Source: Mesorhizobium sp. M2A.F.Ca.ET.046.03.2.1
GTDB lineage: Bacteria > Pseudomonadota > Alphaproteobacteria > Rhizobiales > Rhizobiaceae
Reading direction: 5' to 3'
Assembly (NCBI RefSeq): GCF_003952425.1
Contig: NZ_CP034449.1
Span: 248,001-312,000, forward strand
Length of the DNA: 64,000 bases
The stretch's first letter is position 1. Every line of letters begins with the position of its first letter. This document shows, in pieces, positions 41,757 to 52,702 of the stretch. The position numbers were made by a program, and so were the translations under genes. Below the pieces are notes generated by a model that made no database searches, had not been told where the DNA came from, and saw only the letters and a list, made by a program, of their open reading frames with translations.

Positions 41757-42686
41757 CTATCTCGTCGCCGGCGCCGCCGGCCGCGCTTCGCGGCCCCTGA
41801 ACATCGACCAGCTGTACATCGCCAGCGCCGTCCAGATCAGCCCGAACGCGATTGCCTGTGTGGTGCCGAACGGCTCACCGAAGATCAGCACGGCGATCAG
41901 AAACACCATGGTCGGCGCGATATATTGCATGATGCCTATGGTGGACAGGCGCAGCAGCCTTGCGCCGAAGGCGAAGAGCAGCAGCGGCACGGCGGTGATC
42001 GGGCCGCAGCCGATGAGCAAGGCCGTGTCGGCACCGGTGCTGGAGATGAGGTGATCCTGGCCGGTGGCAATCAGGTAGACGATGTAGCAGAGCGCCGGCA
42101 CCGACAGCAAAAGCACCTCGAGCAGGAAACCCTGGCTCGGGCCGATCGGCAGCGTCTTGCGGAAGAAGCCGTAGGCGGCAAAGGAAAAGGCGAGCGCCAG
42201 CGACACCCAGGGCAATTTGCCTGCCTCGACAGTCAGCACCGTCACCGCGATGGCGGCCAGCACAACAGCCGAGATCTGCAGCCGGTCGAGCTTCTCGCCG
42301 AGCAGCACGGCGCCGACGATGACATTGACCAGCGGGTTGATGTAGTAGCCCAGCGCGGTCTCGACGGTACGGTCGACCGCGATCGCCCAGACATAGATGC
42401 CCCAGTTGACCGAGATCAGCACCGCCGTCAGTGCCGCCATGGCAAGGCTCTTCGGCGAACGGATCGCCGCCTTGAAGTCGGCGGTGCGGCCGGCCCAGAG
42501 GAGCACCGCCGCCGCGATCGGCACCGACCAGACGACGCGGTTGGCGATCACCTCGGCAAGCGGCAGATGCGCCACCGCCTTCATATAGAAGGGCAAGAGC
42601 CCCCAGAGGAAATAGGCGCCAAGTGCCAGAAGGAAGCCGCGGCGGCCCTTGGCGACTTGATCGGGATCGGCTTTAGCGGTGACCAT
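41757..42686 (-). CDS. rarD: EamA family transporter RarD
   Basis: A 309-residue integral membrane protein with ten helices. GAYFLWGLLPFYMKAVAHLP, ANRVVWSVPIAAAVL, NWGIYVWAIAVDRTVETALG, YYINPLVNVIVGAVLLGEKL and GIMQYIAPTMVFLIAVLIFG are the RarD signatures. RarD was linked to chloramphenicol sensitivity, but its natural substrate is unknown. Length and motif order are normal. Confidence 0.93.
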   Translation of the reverse strand: MVTAKADPDQVAKGRRGFLLALGAYFLWGLLPFYMKAVAHLPLAEVIANRVVWSVPIAAAVLLWAGRTADFKAAIRSPKSLAMAALTAVLISVNWGIYVWAIAVDRTVETALGYYINPLVNVIVGAVLLGEKLDRLQISAVVLAAIAVTVLTVEAGKLPWVSLALAFSFAAYGFFRKTLPIGPSQGFLLEVLLLSVPALCYIVYLIATGQDHLISSTGADTALLIGCGPITAVPLLLFAFGARLLRLSTIGIMQYIAPTMVFLIAVLIFGEPFGTTQAIAFGLIWTALAMYSWSMFRGREARPAAPATR

Positions 42687-42922
42687 GGCCCAATGCTATG
42701 GCCCAGCGGGCCGCCCAAGACCATCACAAAATTATGATGGATCAACGGAGTTTTGGTGATGGCTCAGCGGGCCGGGACCGCTTCCTTTCCGTGGCGCCGC
42801 ATCACAATTCGCCTCCGCCGGTCCGCCTACAGAATTTTCTGTTTGCGATGGCCCGCCCGTAGTAATAGCCTCATTTTAGCGCTTGGGGGAATTCTAATAT
42901 GAAGTGATTCTGGAACCCTTCA

Positions 42923-43756
42923 ATGTCGCGCCTGACAAGTGCCATAAAGAATAGGAAGTATACTTTCTTCCGAGCGCAGCTCGGGGTAAGGCGTCATCTG
43001 GCCGACTCGGTCGCCTATCGGGCTTACCGCGCGACAACAGACATCGATTACTTCTTTCACGTTTTCCCGGACCGCAAGCTGATCTATGTGGAAGTACCCA
43101 AGGCGGGTTGCACCACAGTCAAGCGACTCCTTTCGATCTGCGCCTACGGAATCAACCATGATGACGATCCCGAAGCATATCATTCGCGTCGAAAATCCGG
43201 ACTGCTTGCCCCGAGCGACGTCGGCGTAAAACTGTTCGAATCGCTGCTGCGCGACCCGGAGACGCTGATTTTCTCGGTGGTGAGAAATCCATTCTCCAGA
43301 TTGCGGTCATGTTATCTCAACAAGTTCTATAAGCTCAAACTATCCGACCCAGGAAATACCGGACTGATTGAGCAATTGATGGGCGACATGACCTCATTGT
43401 CCTCGTCCGACATCGACCGAGACCAACTGTCTTTCGACAGCTTCGTCAAAGGCGCCTGCACAACGGCTGCTCTCGGCAAGAACGGCCATTGGAGCCTGAT
43501 GTCAGCAATAATTCCGAATTCGAGCGACTTCAGGATCGAGATCATAAAGCTCGAATCCCTGGCCGAAGGCTTGAATCCTGTCTTGGCCCGATTAGGCGCT
43601 TCGGAGGAAATTCGAAACTCGCTGGCAAAACCGCTCAACCAGTCTGCCCCTACGCCAGGAATTGCATGGACCCGGCCGCTGGTTGATCAGGTCAGGCGGG
43701 CCTATGCGGAGGATTTCAGGCGGTTCGGTTATGATGCCGACTATCGAGCCGGCTGA
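42923..43756 (+). CDS. Sulfotransferase family protein
   Basis: A 277-residue protein of the carbohydrate sulfotransferase type. The PAPS 5'-phosphosulfate loop reads VEVPKAGCTTVKRLL and the 3'-phosphate site reads SVVRNPFSRLRSCYLNKF. These match the Sulfotransfer_2 group that sulfates glycans. The gene is less GC-rich than its neighbours, has only a weak ribosome site and a 236-base A/T-rich region upstream. No glycan operon adjoins it, so the acceptor (surface polysaccharide is a guess) is unknown. It may be acquired. Confidence 0.8.
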   Translation: MSRLTSAIKNRKYTFFRAQLGVRRHLADSVAYRAYRATTDIDYFFHVFPDRKLIYVEVPKAGCTTVKRLLSICAYGINHDDDPEAYHSRRKSGLLAPSDVGVKLFESLLRDPETLIFSVVRNPFSRLRSCYLNKFYKLKLSDPGNTGLIEQLMGDMTSLSSSDIDRDQLSFDSFVKGACTTAALGKNGHWSLMSAIIPNSSDFRIEIIKLESLAEGLNPVLARLGASEEIRNSLAKPLNQSAPTPGIAWTRPLVDQVRRAYAEDFRRFGYDADYRAG

Positions 43757-43770
43757 CGGTCCGAATCCCC

Positions 43771-45387
43771 CTACTCCGCGGCCACCATCCCAGCCATCTC
43801 GCGGTTCTTCATCAGCTTGTAGATGATCGAATCCATAAGCGCCTGGAAGGAGGCGTCGATGATGTTTTCCGAAACGCCGACCGTCCACCAGCGGGCGCCG
43901 GTGGAATCATGCGACTCGACCAGGACGCGCGTGATGGCCTCGGTGCCGCCATTGAGGATACGCACCTTGAAGTCGGCGAGCTCGAGATCGACGATCTCGC
44001 TTTGGTATTTGCCGAGGTCCTTGCGCAGCGCGATGTCGAGCGCGTTGACCGGGCCGTGGCCTTCCGCCACCGACATCTTCTCCTCGCCATCGACCTCGAC
44101 CTTCACGATCGCCTCGGAGACGGTCTTCAGATTGCCGTTGGCGTCGAAGCGGCGCTCGACCATGCAGCGGAAGGAGGTGACGTTGAAGAACTCCGGCAAG
44201 CCGTGCAGCATTTTTCGCGCGAGCAGCTCGAAGGACGCGTCGGCGCCTTCATAGGCATAGCCTTCGGCCTCGCGCTCCTTGACGACGGCGATCAAGGAGT
44301 CGAGCCGGTTGTCGTCCTTCGGCACATCGATGCCGCGCCGCTTCAGCTCGGCGAGGAAATTCGCCTTGCCGCCCTGGTCGGAGACCATGACTCGCCGGCG
44401 GTTGCCGACGGCTTCCGGCGGCACATGTTCATAAGTCGCCGGCTCCTTGGCCAGAGCCGAGGCATGGATGCCGGCCTTGGTGGCGAAGGCGGACGAACCG
44501 ACATAGGGCGCCTGCGCTTCCGGCGCACGGTTGAGCAATTCGTCGAAGGCGCGGGAGAGCCTGGATATTCCGGTCAGATCCTCGGCTGAAATGCCGGTTT
44601 CGAAACGGTCGGCGAAGGCGGGCTTCAGCGAAAGCGTTGGGATGATGGTGATCAGATTGGCGTTGCCGCAGCGCTCGCCGATGCCGTTCAACGTGCCCTG
44701 GATCTGGCGCACACCAGCTTCTACGGCGGCCAGCGAATTGGCCACCGCCTGTCCAGTGTCGTCATGCGCATGGATGCCGAGATGGTCGCCCGGGATGCCG
44801 CCGGCGATCACCTTGCCGACGATTTCGCGCACTTCCGAGGGCTGCGTGCCGCCATTGGTGTCGCACAGCACCACCCAGCGGGCTCCGGCTTCATAGGCGG
44901 TCCTGGCGCAGGCCAGCGCGTAATCGGGATTGGCCTTGAAGCCGTCGAAGAAATGCTCGCAGTCGACCATCGCCTCCTTGCCGGCGGCCACCGCCGTCTC
45001 GACCGAGGCCTTGATGGACTCCAGATTCTCCTCGTTGGTGCAGCCGAGCGCCACACGGACATGATAGTCCCAGCTCTTGGCGACAAAGCAGATGGCGTCA
45101 GACTTCGACTGCACCAGCGCCGCCAGCCCCGGATCGTTGGAGGCCGAGACCCCGGCACGCTTGGTCATGCCGAAGGCGACGAATTTCGCGCTTTCCGTCC
45201 GCTTCTTCTGAAAGAAGGCGGTGTCGGTCGGGTTGGCGCCCGGATAGCCGCCCTCGACATAGTCGATCCCGAACGCGTCGAGCAGTTTTGCGATGGCGAT
45301 CTTGTCCTCGACGGAAAAGTCGATGCCCGGCGTCTGCTGGCCGTCGCGCAGAGTGGTGTCGAAGAGATAGAGGCGTTGTTTCTTCAT
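43771..45387 (-). CDS. cimA: (R)-citramalate synthase
   Basis: A 538-residue enzyme condensing pyruvate with acetyl-CoA to citramalate, the entry to isoleucine independent of threonine. HMGL-like TIM barrel: LFDTTLRDGQQTPG, YVEGGYPGANPTD, HAHDDTGQAVANSLAA, GTLNGIGERCGNANL. The C-terminal LeuA dimer/allosteric domain (SEAIVKVEVDGEEKM, GHGPVNALDIALRKDL) allows isoleucine feedback. Length is normal for the longer CimA type. ATG 45387 is the family start; the frame upstream runs through repeat B3. Confidence 0.94.
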   Translation of the reverse strand: MKKQRLYLFDTTLRDGQQTPGIDFSVEDKIAIAKLLDAFGIDYVEGGYPGANPTDTAFFQKKRTESAKFVAFGMTKRAGVSASNDPGLAALVQSKSDAICFVAKSWDYHVRVALGCTNEENLESIKASVETAVAAGKEAMVDCEHFFDGFKANPDYALACARTAYEAGARWVVLCDTNGGTQPSEVREIVGKVIAGGIPGDHLGIHAHDDTGQAVANSLAAVEAGVRQIQGTLNGIGERCGNANLITIIPTLSLKPAFADRFETGISAEDLTGISRLSRAFDELLNRAPEAQAPYVGSSAFATKAGIHASALAKEPATYEHVPPEAVGNRRRVMVSDQGGKANFLAELKRRGIDVPKDDNRLDSLIAVVKEREAEGYAYEGADASFELLARKMLHGLPEFFNVTSFRCMVERRFDANGNLKTVSEAIVKVEVDGEEKMSVAEGHGPVNALDIALRKDLGKYQSEIVDLELADFKVRILNGGTEAITRVLVESHDSTGARWWTVGVSENIIDASFQALMDSIIYKLMKNREMAGMVAAE

Positions 45388-45417
45388 GGCGATAGCTCGA
45401 AATGCCGGGATCCTTCG

Positions 45418-45577
45418 CGCGCCCCTCTGTCCTGCCGGACATCTCCCCCACTTGGGGGGAGATTGGACGGCACTTCGGCTTTCGCCAATCCCCAGCGTTG
45501 CAGGAGAAGCGGCAGGGCCGAAGCTGCTGATCTCCCCCCAAGTGGGGGAGATGGCCGGCAGTCCAGAGGGGGGCGCC
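45418..45577. repeat. Mosaic palindromic repeat, copy B3
   Basis: Left CTGTCCTGCCGGACATCTCC, right GGAGATGGCCGGCAGTCCAG, with a core that has the same orientation as B1 (CACTTCGGCTTTCGCCAATC on the left). It sits between the 5' end of cimA and the 3' end of pip. Confidence 0.85.
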
Positions 45578-45598
45578 GTAGAGCACGAACCTGCATCA

Positions 45599-47033
<1,435 letters not shown>

Positions 47034-47037
<4 letters not shown>

Positions 47038-47525
47038 GGTCTTTCCTCCGGCGGCCATTGGTCGGTGTCGTGGTCTGGATGCTGATAGGAGACGAGCTCG
47101 GCGAGGTAAGGCGCAGAGGCGATATCGGCCATCGTGTCCTCGGACGGCAGCTTGGGGATGCCGTCGACATAGGGGAGCTTCGCCTCCGTCCCCCACTGGA
47201 TGGTCGGCGCGATGCCGGTCGGGTCATCGAAGGTGGCGATCGCCAATGCGATACCGTCGGGCGCCTCGAAGGTCAGCGGCGTGCCGCATTCGGCGCAGAA
47301 GCCGCGCCAGGCGGCGTTGGACGAACGGAAGCGTTTCGGCTCGCCGCGCGTCCAGTCGAGCGTGGCGCCGCGCACCGACACCAGCGGCAGGTAGAAATTG
47401 CCGCTCGCCTTCTGGCACATGCGGCAATGGCAGACCGAGGCGTCGCCCAACGCGCCTTCGACGCGGAAGCGCACGGCGCCGCACTGGCAGCCGCCGGTGT
47501 AGATCGGCCTGTTGTCGAGGCTCAT
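47034..47525 (-). CDS. GFA family protein, upstream paralogue
   Basis: A 163-residue GFA protein clearly similar to the next gene: GGCQCGAVRFRVEG, VCHCRMCQKASGNFY, FCAECGTPLTFEAPDG and VSYQHPDHDTDQWPPEE. It carries all the zinc cysteines. A tandem duplication in one operon gives two probably heteromeric or substrate-divergent copies. ATGA overlap joins it to the downstream copy. Confidence 0.88.
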
Positions 47526-47558
47526 CGCTCACTCCGTTTCATGGGCTGCCTTAGGGGC

Positions 47559-47945
47559 TCATTCCGGGTCATGACAGACCGCCTCGACATTGTTGCCGTC
47601 GGGATCGAAGACGAAGGCGCCGTAGTAGTTCGGATGATAGTGCGGACGCAGGCCCGGCGCGCCATTGTCCCTGCCGCCGGCGGCAAGCGCTGCCGCATGG
47701 AAGGCGTCGACCTCAGCGCGGCTGCGCGCGGTGAAGGCGATGTGCTGGTGATCCTTCGGCTTCTCCTTGCCGGCACTCACCCAGAACACCGGCCGGTCGC
47801 GGCCATAACCGCCGACCTTGGCGCCGCCGGTGTATTCCTCCGGCACCATGTAGAGCAGCGAAGCCCCCAACGGCGCCATCGCCTTGTCGTAGAAAGCCTT
47901 CGACGCGTCGAAATCGAAAACGGTGATGCCGAGATGATCGATCAC
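47559..47945 (-). CDS. VOC family (glyoxalase-like) protein
   Basis: A 128-residue protein with one vicinal-oxygen-chelate repeat pair: IDHLGITVFDFDASKAFY, DHQHIAFTARSRAEVDAF, and GAFVFDPDGNNVEAVCH. The His of DHLGI, the His of HQHIAF and the Glu of NNVEAVC are the expected metal ligands. It could act on a glutathione or phenolic substrate, which would suit neighbouring GFA proteins, but this is only context. It overlaps the DUF559 gene by four bases upstream. Confidence 0.85.
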   Translation of the reverse strand: MIDHLGITVFDFDASKAFYDKAMAPLGASLLYMVPEEYTGGAKVGGYGRDRPVFWVSAGKEKPKDHQHIAFTARSRAEVDAFHAAALAAGGRDNGAPGLRPHYHPNYYGAFVFDPDGNNVEAVCHDPE

Positions 47946-48334
47946 AGGACGAGCTCCTCCCTTGGTGGCGCGGCGGCCAGCCCGGCCACGATGACGATGT
48001 GCTGGCAGACATTGTCGATAACGCGGATCACGTCGTCGTTCCAGAAGCGCAGGATGGTCCAGCCTAGAGCTTCAAGCTTCGCGGTTCGCGCGACGTCGGA
48101 CGCCGAAACTTCGGCAAGAGCGTGCTGAGAGCCATCAATCTCGACGATCAGCTTCTTGCTGGGGCAGGCAAAATCGACGATGTAGCCAGCTATGGGCATC
48201 TGACGCCTGAACGCCATTCCCATCAGCCTATCAGCACGGACCTCATTCCAAAGCTTCAACTCGGCATCGGTCATCGCCTTGCGCATCTTGCGCGCATTGC
48301 CGCGATTGGCGGGAGATACCCGATGATGAGTCAT
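47942..48334 (-). CDS. DUF559 endonuclease-like protein
   Basis: A 130-residue protein of the DUF559 family, related to very-short-patch repair nucleases. RKAMTDAELKLWNEVRADRL, FRRQMPIAGYIVDFACPSKK and LIVEIDGSQHA contain the D..ExD pattern of a restriction-like active site; ALGWTILRFWNDDVIRVID ends it. DUF559 genes are numerous in Rhizobiales and may be stray mobile nucleases or repair enzymes. It is the first gene of the chain ending in pip, overlapping the VOC start by four bases (ATGA). Confidence 0.85.
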   Translation of the reverse strand: MTHHRVSPANRGNARKMRKAMTDAELKLWNEVRADRLMGMAFRRQMPIAGYIVDFACPSKKLIVEIDGSQHALAEVSASDVARTAKLEALGWTILRFWNDDVIRVIDNVCQHIVIVAGLAAAPPREELVL

Positions 48335-48339
48335 TGCGA

Positions 48340-48502
48340 GGCCCCCCTCTATGCCCTGCCGGGCATCTCCGCCTCAAGGGGGGAGATCAGCAGCTTCGCC
48401 GACGGCGCCCAATCTTCAACGTTGACGGTTGGCGAAAGCCCAGGCGACATCCAATCTCCCCCCTTGAGGGGGAGATGTCCGGCAGGACAGAGAGGGGGGC
48501 CT
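48340..48502. repeat. Mosaic palindromic repeat, copy B4
   Basis: Left CTATGCCCTGCCGGGCATCT, right GGAGATGTCCGGCAGGACAG, with the core in the B2 orientation (GTTGGCGAAAGCCCAGGCGA on the right). It lies between the cysS 3' end and the DUF559 start. Confidence 0.85.
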
Positions 48503-48536
48503 CGCTCCAACCTCTCCCGTATGGAGGCATCCACCT

Positions 48537-49988
48537 TCACCGCTTGATCTCCCACGTCGTCACACGCGCGCCGGTGACAGGATCCTTGCCGTCCTTCAAC
48601 TGCACGCCCTGAGCCAAAAGCTCGTGGCGGATGCGATCAGCCTCGGCCCAGTTCTTGGCAGCGATAAACTCCAGACGATCCGCGATGGCCTTGGCGACCG
48701 CCGTCTCGTCCACCTTGGCCGCGCCGACGTCGAAGCCGAGGAAGGCCAGTGCCGCTTTCAACGAAGCGGCGGCGGCATTGCCACCATCGCCGCCAGCCTC
48801 GACCGCCTCGCCGGCAAGCTGCGTCAGCCGCTGGAAGGCGGTGTAGGTGGCAAGGTCATCCGAGAGCGCTTCCACCACTTCGGCCGGCAGGTCCTTCGCG
48901 GCCGCGGGCGCAAGATCGGCCGCGCGCTTCCATTTGCGCAGCGTGTTTTCCGCCTCCTCCAGCTTGCGCACGGAGAAGTCGATCGGCTCGCGATAGTGCG
49001 TCATCAGCATCGCCAGCCTGAGCACCTCGCCCGGCCAGGTGCGGCCGCCGAAGGTCTCGGTCTCCAGCAATTCGTGGATCGAGTAGAAATTGCCGAGGCT
49101 CTTCGACATCTTTTGGCCTTCGACCTGCAGGAAGCCGTTGTGCATCCACACGTTGGCCATGACCTTGGTGCCGTGGGCGCAGCGCGACTGGGCGATCTCG
49201 TTTTCGTGGTGCGGGAAGATCAGGTCCAGCCCGCCGCCATGGATGTCGAAGACCTCGCCGAGATAGGCGGCCGACATGGCCGAGCACTCGATGTGCCAGC
49301 CGGGCCGGCCCCTGCCCCACGGGCTTTCCCAGCCGGGCTCTTCCGGGCTCGACAATTTCCACAGCACGAAATCGCCGGGATTCTTCTTGTGCGCGTCGAC
49401 GGCGATGCGCGCGCCGGCCTGCTGCTCGTCGAGATTGCGCTTGGAGAGCTCGCCATAATCCGGCATCGAGGCGGTGTCGAACAGCACCTCGCCGCCGGCG
49501 ACATAGGCATGGCCGCGCTCGATCAGCTGGCGGATCAGCGACAGCATGTCGGCCTTGCCGTCGGCGCGGGGTGCGACGAACTCCGTCGCCCGCGGCTCGT
49601 AGGTCGGCTGCAGGCAGCCAAGCGCGGCGACATCCTTGTGGTACTGGTCGGCGGTCTTTTCGGTGACCTTGCGGATCGCATCGTTGAGCGACAACTTCCC
49701 GGCCGCGATCTCGCCGCCGAAGTCTCGCAGCGCCCTGGCGTTTATCTTGTCGTCGACATCCGTGATGTTGCGCACATACGTGACGTGCTTTTCGCCGTAG
49801 AGTTGGCGCAACAGGCGGAAAAGCACATCGAAGACGATCGCCGGCCTGGCATTGCCGATATGGGCAAAGTCGTAAACGGTCGGGCCGCAGACATACATGC
49901 GCACGTTTTGCGGGTCGATCGGAACGAACGGTTCCTTCGTCCGCGTCAGCGTGTTGTAGAGGCTGAGGCCCTTCGATGGTTCAGACAT
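48537..49988 (-). CDS. cysS: Cysteine--tRNA ligase
   Basis: A 483-residue class I synthetase. HIGH appears as [14 protein letters not shown] as [10 protein letters not shown]. Zinc ligands and the substrate site are in [10 protein letters not shown] and the later [23 protein letters not shown]. The C-terminal helical anticodon region ([20 protein letters not shown]) is complete. ATG 49988 gives [19 protein letters not shown], a normal start. It is the first of the minus-strand genes here; the next is separated by repeat B4. Confidence 0.96.
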   Translation of the reverse strand: MSEPSKGLSLYNTLTRTKEPFVPIDPQNVRMYVCGPTVYDFAHIGNARPAIVFDVLFRLLRQLYGEKHVTYVRNITDVDDKINARALRDFGGEIAAGKLSLNDAIRKVTEKTADQYHKDVAALGCLQPTYEPRATEFVAPRADGKADMLSLIRQLIERGHAYVAGGEVLFDTASMPDYGELSKRNLDEQQAGARIAVDAHKKNPGDFVLWKLSSPEEPGWESPWGRGRPGWHIECSAMSAAYLGEVFDIHGGGLDLIFPHHENEIAQSRCAHGTKVMANVWMHNGFLQVEGQKMSKSLGNFYSIHELLETETFGGRTWPGEVLRLAMLMTHYREPIDFSVRKLEEAENTLRKWKRAADLAPAAAKDLPAEVVEALSDDLATYTAFQRLTQLAGEAVEAGGDGGNAAAASLKAALAFLGFDVGAAKVDETAVAKAIADRLEFIAAKNWAEADRIRHELLAQGVQLKDGKDPVTGARVTTWEIKR

Positions 49989-50380
49989 ACGTGCCCTTCC
50001 GATCCCTTAGACTTGGATGGAGCCTTGCCTGCGCCACGGCGCAAAACAGGCTCCAGCCTGCTGGCCGGGGCGTTTTTTCCGATCTGGGGAAAGATGAGGC
50101 GAAAACGTCCGGACCAGCGCGAGGCTAGCCAATAATGCAAATGCCACAAATGGCGAAAGACGTTTTCATGGCCGGCTTTATCGCGCCGGCGGGTGTTGCC
50201 GTCAAGTCGCTCGGCTTAGGAAAGATGTCGTTGGATCACAGGTAAAGACCTGGCGAAACATTTTATTAAACATGTCGGCACAGTGATGAAACATTCGCCG
50301 GCTAGACCGCCCGGTGTCACGATTTGGACGGAATCAGCCGCCAAACGCTGAACACGAAACCGTTACCAGGGAAGAGAATC
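49989..50380. other. Intergenic region upstream of cysS and the 51-residue gene
   Basis: About 390 bases that must contain the cysS promoter and that of the small plus-strand gene. I see a short dyad CAGGT-AAAG-ACCTG at 50239-50252 and A/T-rich patches (ATTTTATTAAAC), and no gene. Confidence 0.4.
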
Positions 50381-50536
50381 ATGGCTCGCAGCAAGCAGGA
50401 ACAGATCCGACAAACGCAGCCCGCGCTGGCCAACCACTACCGCGCGATCGGCCCGGCGGCCATCGTCGCCGCCCTCCTCCACACCGCGAAGAAGAAGAAG
50501 CCCGCGCAGAAGATCGTCTCGCCGCGCGCCGCCTGA
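50381..50536 (+). CDS. Small basic protein, 51 residues
   Basis: ATG 50381 has AGGGAAGAG upstream. The product begins MARSKQEQIRQTQPAL, has a hydrophobic middle (GPAAIVAALLHTA) and a Lys-rich end (KKKKPAQKIVSPRAA). It does not resemble a signal peptide or a known ribosomal protein. GC-rich hairpins follow but no T-run. It is an orphan, with its own promoter region. I recognise no family. Confidence 0.5.
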   Translation: MARSKQEQIRQTQPALANHYRAIGPAAIVAALLHTAKKKKPAQKIVSPRAA

Positions 50537-50658
50537 AACGGCGCGACCGGCACGGTCTCCGACGATGGAGACGGCGGTGACGAGGGCGCCACGAGCGCCC
50601 TGGGGATGAAGGCCCCAAAGCAGCCTTTCGGGCAGGCAGCCTTCTGTTGGATGGTTTG

Positions 50659-50709
50659 ACGCAATTCCGAACGGAAAACCGTTCCACACTTTTCCTGGAA
50701 TTGCTCTAA
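50659..50709. repeat. 51-bp imperfect palindrome, copy A2
   Basis: ACGCAATTCCGAACGGAAAA then CCGTTCCACACTTTTCCTGG and AATTGCTCTAA. Same layout as A1 and A3. The yedK stop codon on the minus strand (50706-50708) lies inside it. Confidence 0.85.
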
Positions 50710-51467
50710 AACAAGCTCATCTGGTTTTCGTCCGCGCCAGGCTTCTGGCGCCTGGGCTTTTCAACTTGCGGCGAAACGATGCCGCGCTCCTGGATCTCCG
50801 GCCCGGTGTTGGCGACCTTGTTGACCAGGTCGGAAACCGGTATCGCCTCGAAGAAATCGGGCTCGGCGGGCTTCAGCAGATCGAGCACGTGGCGCGGCTC
50901 CTGCGTGCGGCAGTCGAGCCAGCGGGCGAAGTCGCGCTCCTCGATCATCACCGGCATGCGATCGTGGATATGGGCGATACCGGCACTGGCCTCAGTCGTG
51001 ATGATCGCGCCGGTGTCCATCTCGGAACCACCGGGCTCGGAGTAAGTCTCGATCAGGCCGGCGAAGGCGACCACGCCGCCGCGGCGCGGGCGGATCCAGT
51101 AGGGCTGCCCCTTGGCCGAACCCGATTGCTGCCATTCGTAGAAGCCCGATGCCGGCACAAGAGCGCGGCGGTGGCGCATGGCGGTCTTGAACGATGCTTT
51201 TTGCAACACGCCCTCGGAACGGGCGTTGATGAGCAGCGGAAACGCCTTGGTGTCCTCGACCCAAGCGGGAATCAGGCCCCAGCGCACCAGCATCGCCTGG
51301 CGGTCCGGCAGGTTGGACCCGGGTTCCCGCGGCGGGCCGGCAAGCGCCATCAGCACCGGCTGTGTCGGCGCGATGTTCTAGCGGGCCGGAAATCCCTCCA
51401 GTTCGGCCAGGCCGAGGAAGGCGGCGGTCTGGTCCGGCGTGGCGGTCAGGGCAAAGCGTCCGCACAT
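50706..51467 (-). pseudogene. SRAP/YedK (SOS response-associated) gene with an in-frame stop
   Basis: YedK-type proteins crosslink to abasic sites in single-stranded DNA through Cys2. Reading from ATG 51467 gives MCGRFALTATPDQTAAFLGL and on to EGFPAR, then a TAG at 51378-51380 (codon 30), then NIAPTQPVLMALAGPP and the rest (GLIPAWVEDTKAFPLLINAR, ASGFYEWQQSG, IHDRMPVMI) intact to the end. The family has RYNIAPTQ here, so one base (TAC to TAG) creates the stop. A truncated product from a downstream start would lack Cys2. Recent inactivation or sequencing error are the two options. Its true stop lies in repeat A2. Confidence 0.88.
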
Positions 51468-51585
51468 GGATCTGGGCTTTTCGAGTGACGTGCCATCAAA
51501 AGTGGCGATGGAACCGCCACGCCGCAACGGCTAAAGCTGGATTCGCCCAATCGGTCCACAAAAGCCTGCAGAAGGATCGGCACGC

Positions 51586-52002
51586 ATGGAAAAGCGCAAG
51601 ATCATACCGGCCGTTTCGGTCGCGGTCGTGCGCGACGGCACCGTGCTTCTGGTCAAGCGTGGGCGGGCGCCATCGCAAGGGCTCTATGCCTATCCAGGCG
51701 GCAAGGTCGAACCGGGCGAAACGCTGGCGGAGGCTGCCGCACGGGAGTTGCGGGAAGAGACCGGACTTGAAGCCATCGACTACCGCCCGCTGCGCGACAT
51801 CCATATCGACGGCAGCGGTGAAAACCACGCGGTCGACTATCTGCTGACGGTGTTCGGCGCCGCCTATGCCGACGGCGAACCAGTGGCCAGCGACGATGCC
51901 GAGACCGCGGCATTCTACACGCTGGCGCAAATGGCTGACATGCCGCTTGCCGATGCAGTGCTTGAGGTTGCGGTAGCGTTGCTTAACGATTCGCACAAGT
52001 AG
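51586..52002 (+). CDS. Nudix hydrolase
   Basis: A 138-residue pyrophosphohydrolase with a perfect Nudix box: Gly39, Glu45, then Arg53-Glu54-Leu-Arg-Glu57-Glu58-Thr-Gly60-Leu (GGKVEPGETLAEAAARELRE). SVAVVRDGTVLLVKRGRAPS is the usual entry strand. Substrate unknown; ADP-ribose or a nucleotide is common. It starts about 118 bases from the divergent yedK gene. A palindromic repeat follows. Confidence 0.9.
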   Translation: MEKRKIIPAVSVAVVRDGTVLLVKRGRAPSQGLYAYPGGKVEPGETLAEAAARELREETGLEAIDYRPLRDIHIDGSGENHAVDYLLTVFGAAYADGEPVASDDAETAAFYTLAQMADMPLADAVLEVAVALLNDSHK

Positions 52003-52040
52003 CTTCGAGAATGCAACGCCATGACTTCAGACGTTTGCGC

Positions 52041-52215
52041 TGCCCCTCACCTGCCTGCCGGCATCCTCTCCCCGTATAGTGACGGGGAGAGGGACGCTGT
52101 CGCCAGCGATTTCGCCAACCGCCAACTGGCAGGGAATGCGCCAGCGCTGCACCATGCCCTTTCTTCCCGTCACTATACGGGGAGAAATGCCCGGCAGGGC
52201 AATGAGGGGCGGCGC
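52041..52215. repeat. Palindromic repeat, type E
   Basis: CTCTCCCCGTATAGTGACGG (from 52066) is complementary to CCGTCACTATACGGGGAGA (from 52166). Outer ends CTGCCTGCCGGCA and TGCCCGGCAGGGCA are also complementary. The core holds CCAACCGCCAACTGGCAGGG. One copy in the window, related in design to type B. Confidence 0.8.
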
Positions 52216-52324
52216 CAACCTGGACAAGTTGAATTCCAACGGGCAAAGCGCTTTCATCCGATGGCCAATGCCAACAGCCTCACAGTCGCCTTGTGGACAA
52301 CGAACTGTTCGATCACATAAGTCT

Positions 52325-52702
52325 ATGACCCGCGCTTCCCCTCTTCTCGCCGCGTGCCTCGCTGTCGGCATCGCCGCTTCGCCGGTTCCGGCGCGCGCCG
52401 CCGAGGCGCCGTTCGAGCCGGGGCTGATGCGGCTGGCGGAAGTGCTGGGATCGCTGCATTTTCTGCGCAACCTGTGCGGTGAAAAGGGCGACCAGTGGCG
52501 GGTCGAAATGGAAAAGCTGCTCGAATCGGAAAATCCGGACCCTGACCGGCGCGCGCGCTTCATCGCCTCCTTCAACCGCGGCTACCGCTCCTTCAGCGGC
52601 ACCTATACACGATGCACGCCTTCGGCGACCGAGGCCATCGCCCGCTACATGAAGGAAGGCGAGACGCTGTCGCGCGACATCGCTTCGCGCTACGGGAACT
52701 GA
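52325..52702 (+). CDS. TIGR02301 family secreted protein
   Basis: A 125-residue protein with a signal peptide (SPLLAACLAVGIAASPVPARA, cut after ARA). Mature part: EVLGSLHFLRNLCGEKGDQW, MEKLLESENPDPDRRARFIA, FNRGYRSFSGTYTRCTPSAT. Two cysteines (NLCGE, TRCTP) could bridge. TIGR02301 is a Rhizobiales family of unknown function. ATG 52325 is the first good start after the repeat; the frame is open further upstream without similarity. Confidence 0.88.
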   Translation: MTRASPLLAACLAVGIAASPVPARAAEAPFEPGLMRLAEVLGSLHFLRNLCGEKGDQWRVEMEKLLESENPDPDRRARFIASFNRGYRSFSGTYTRCTPSATEAIARYMKEGETLSRDIASRYGN

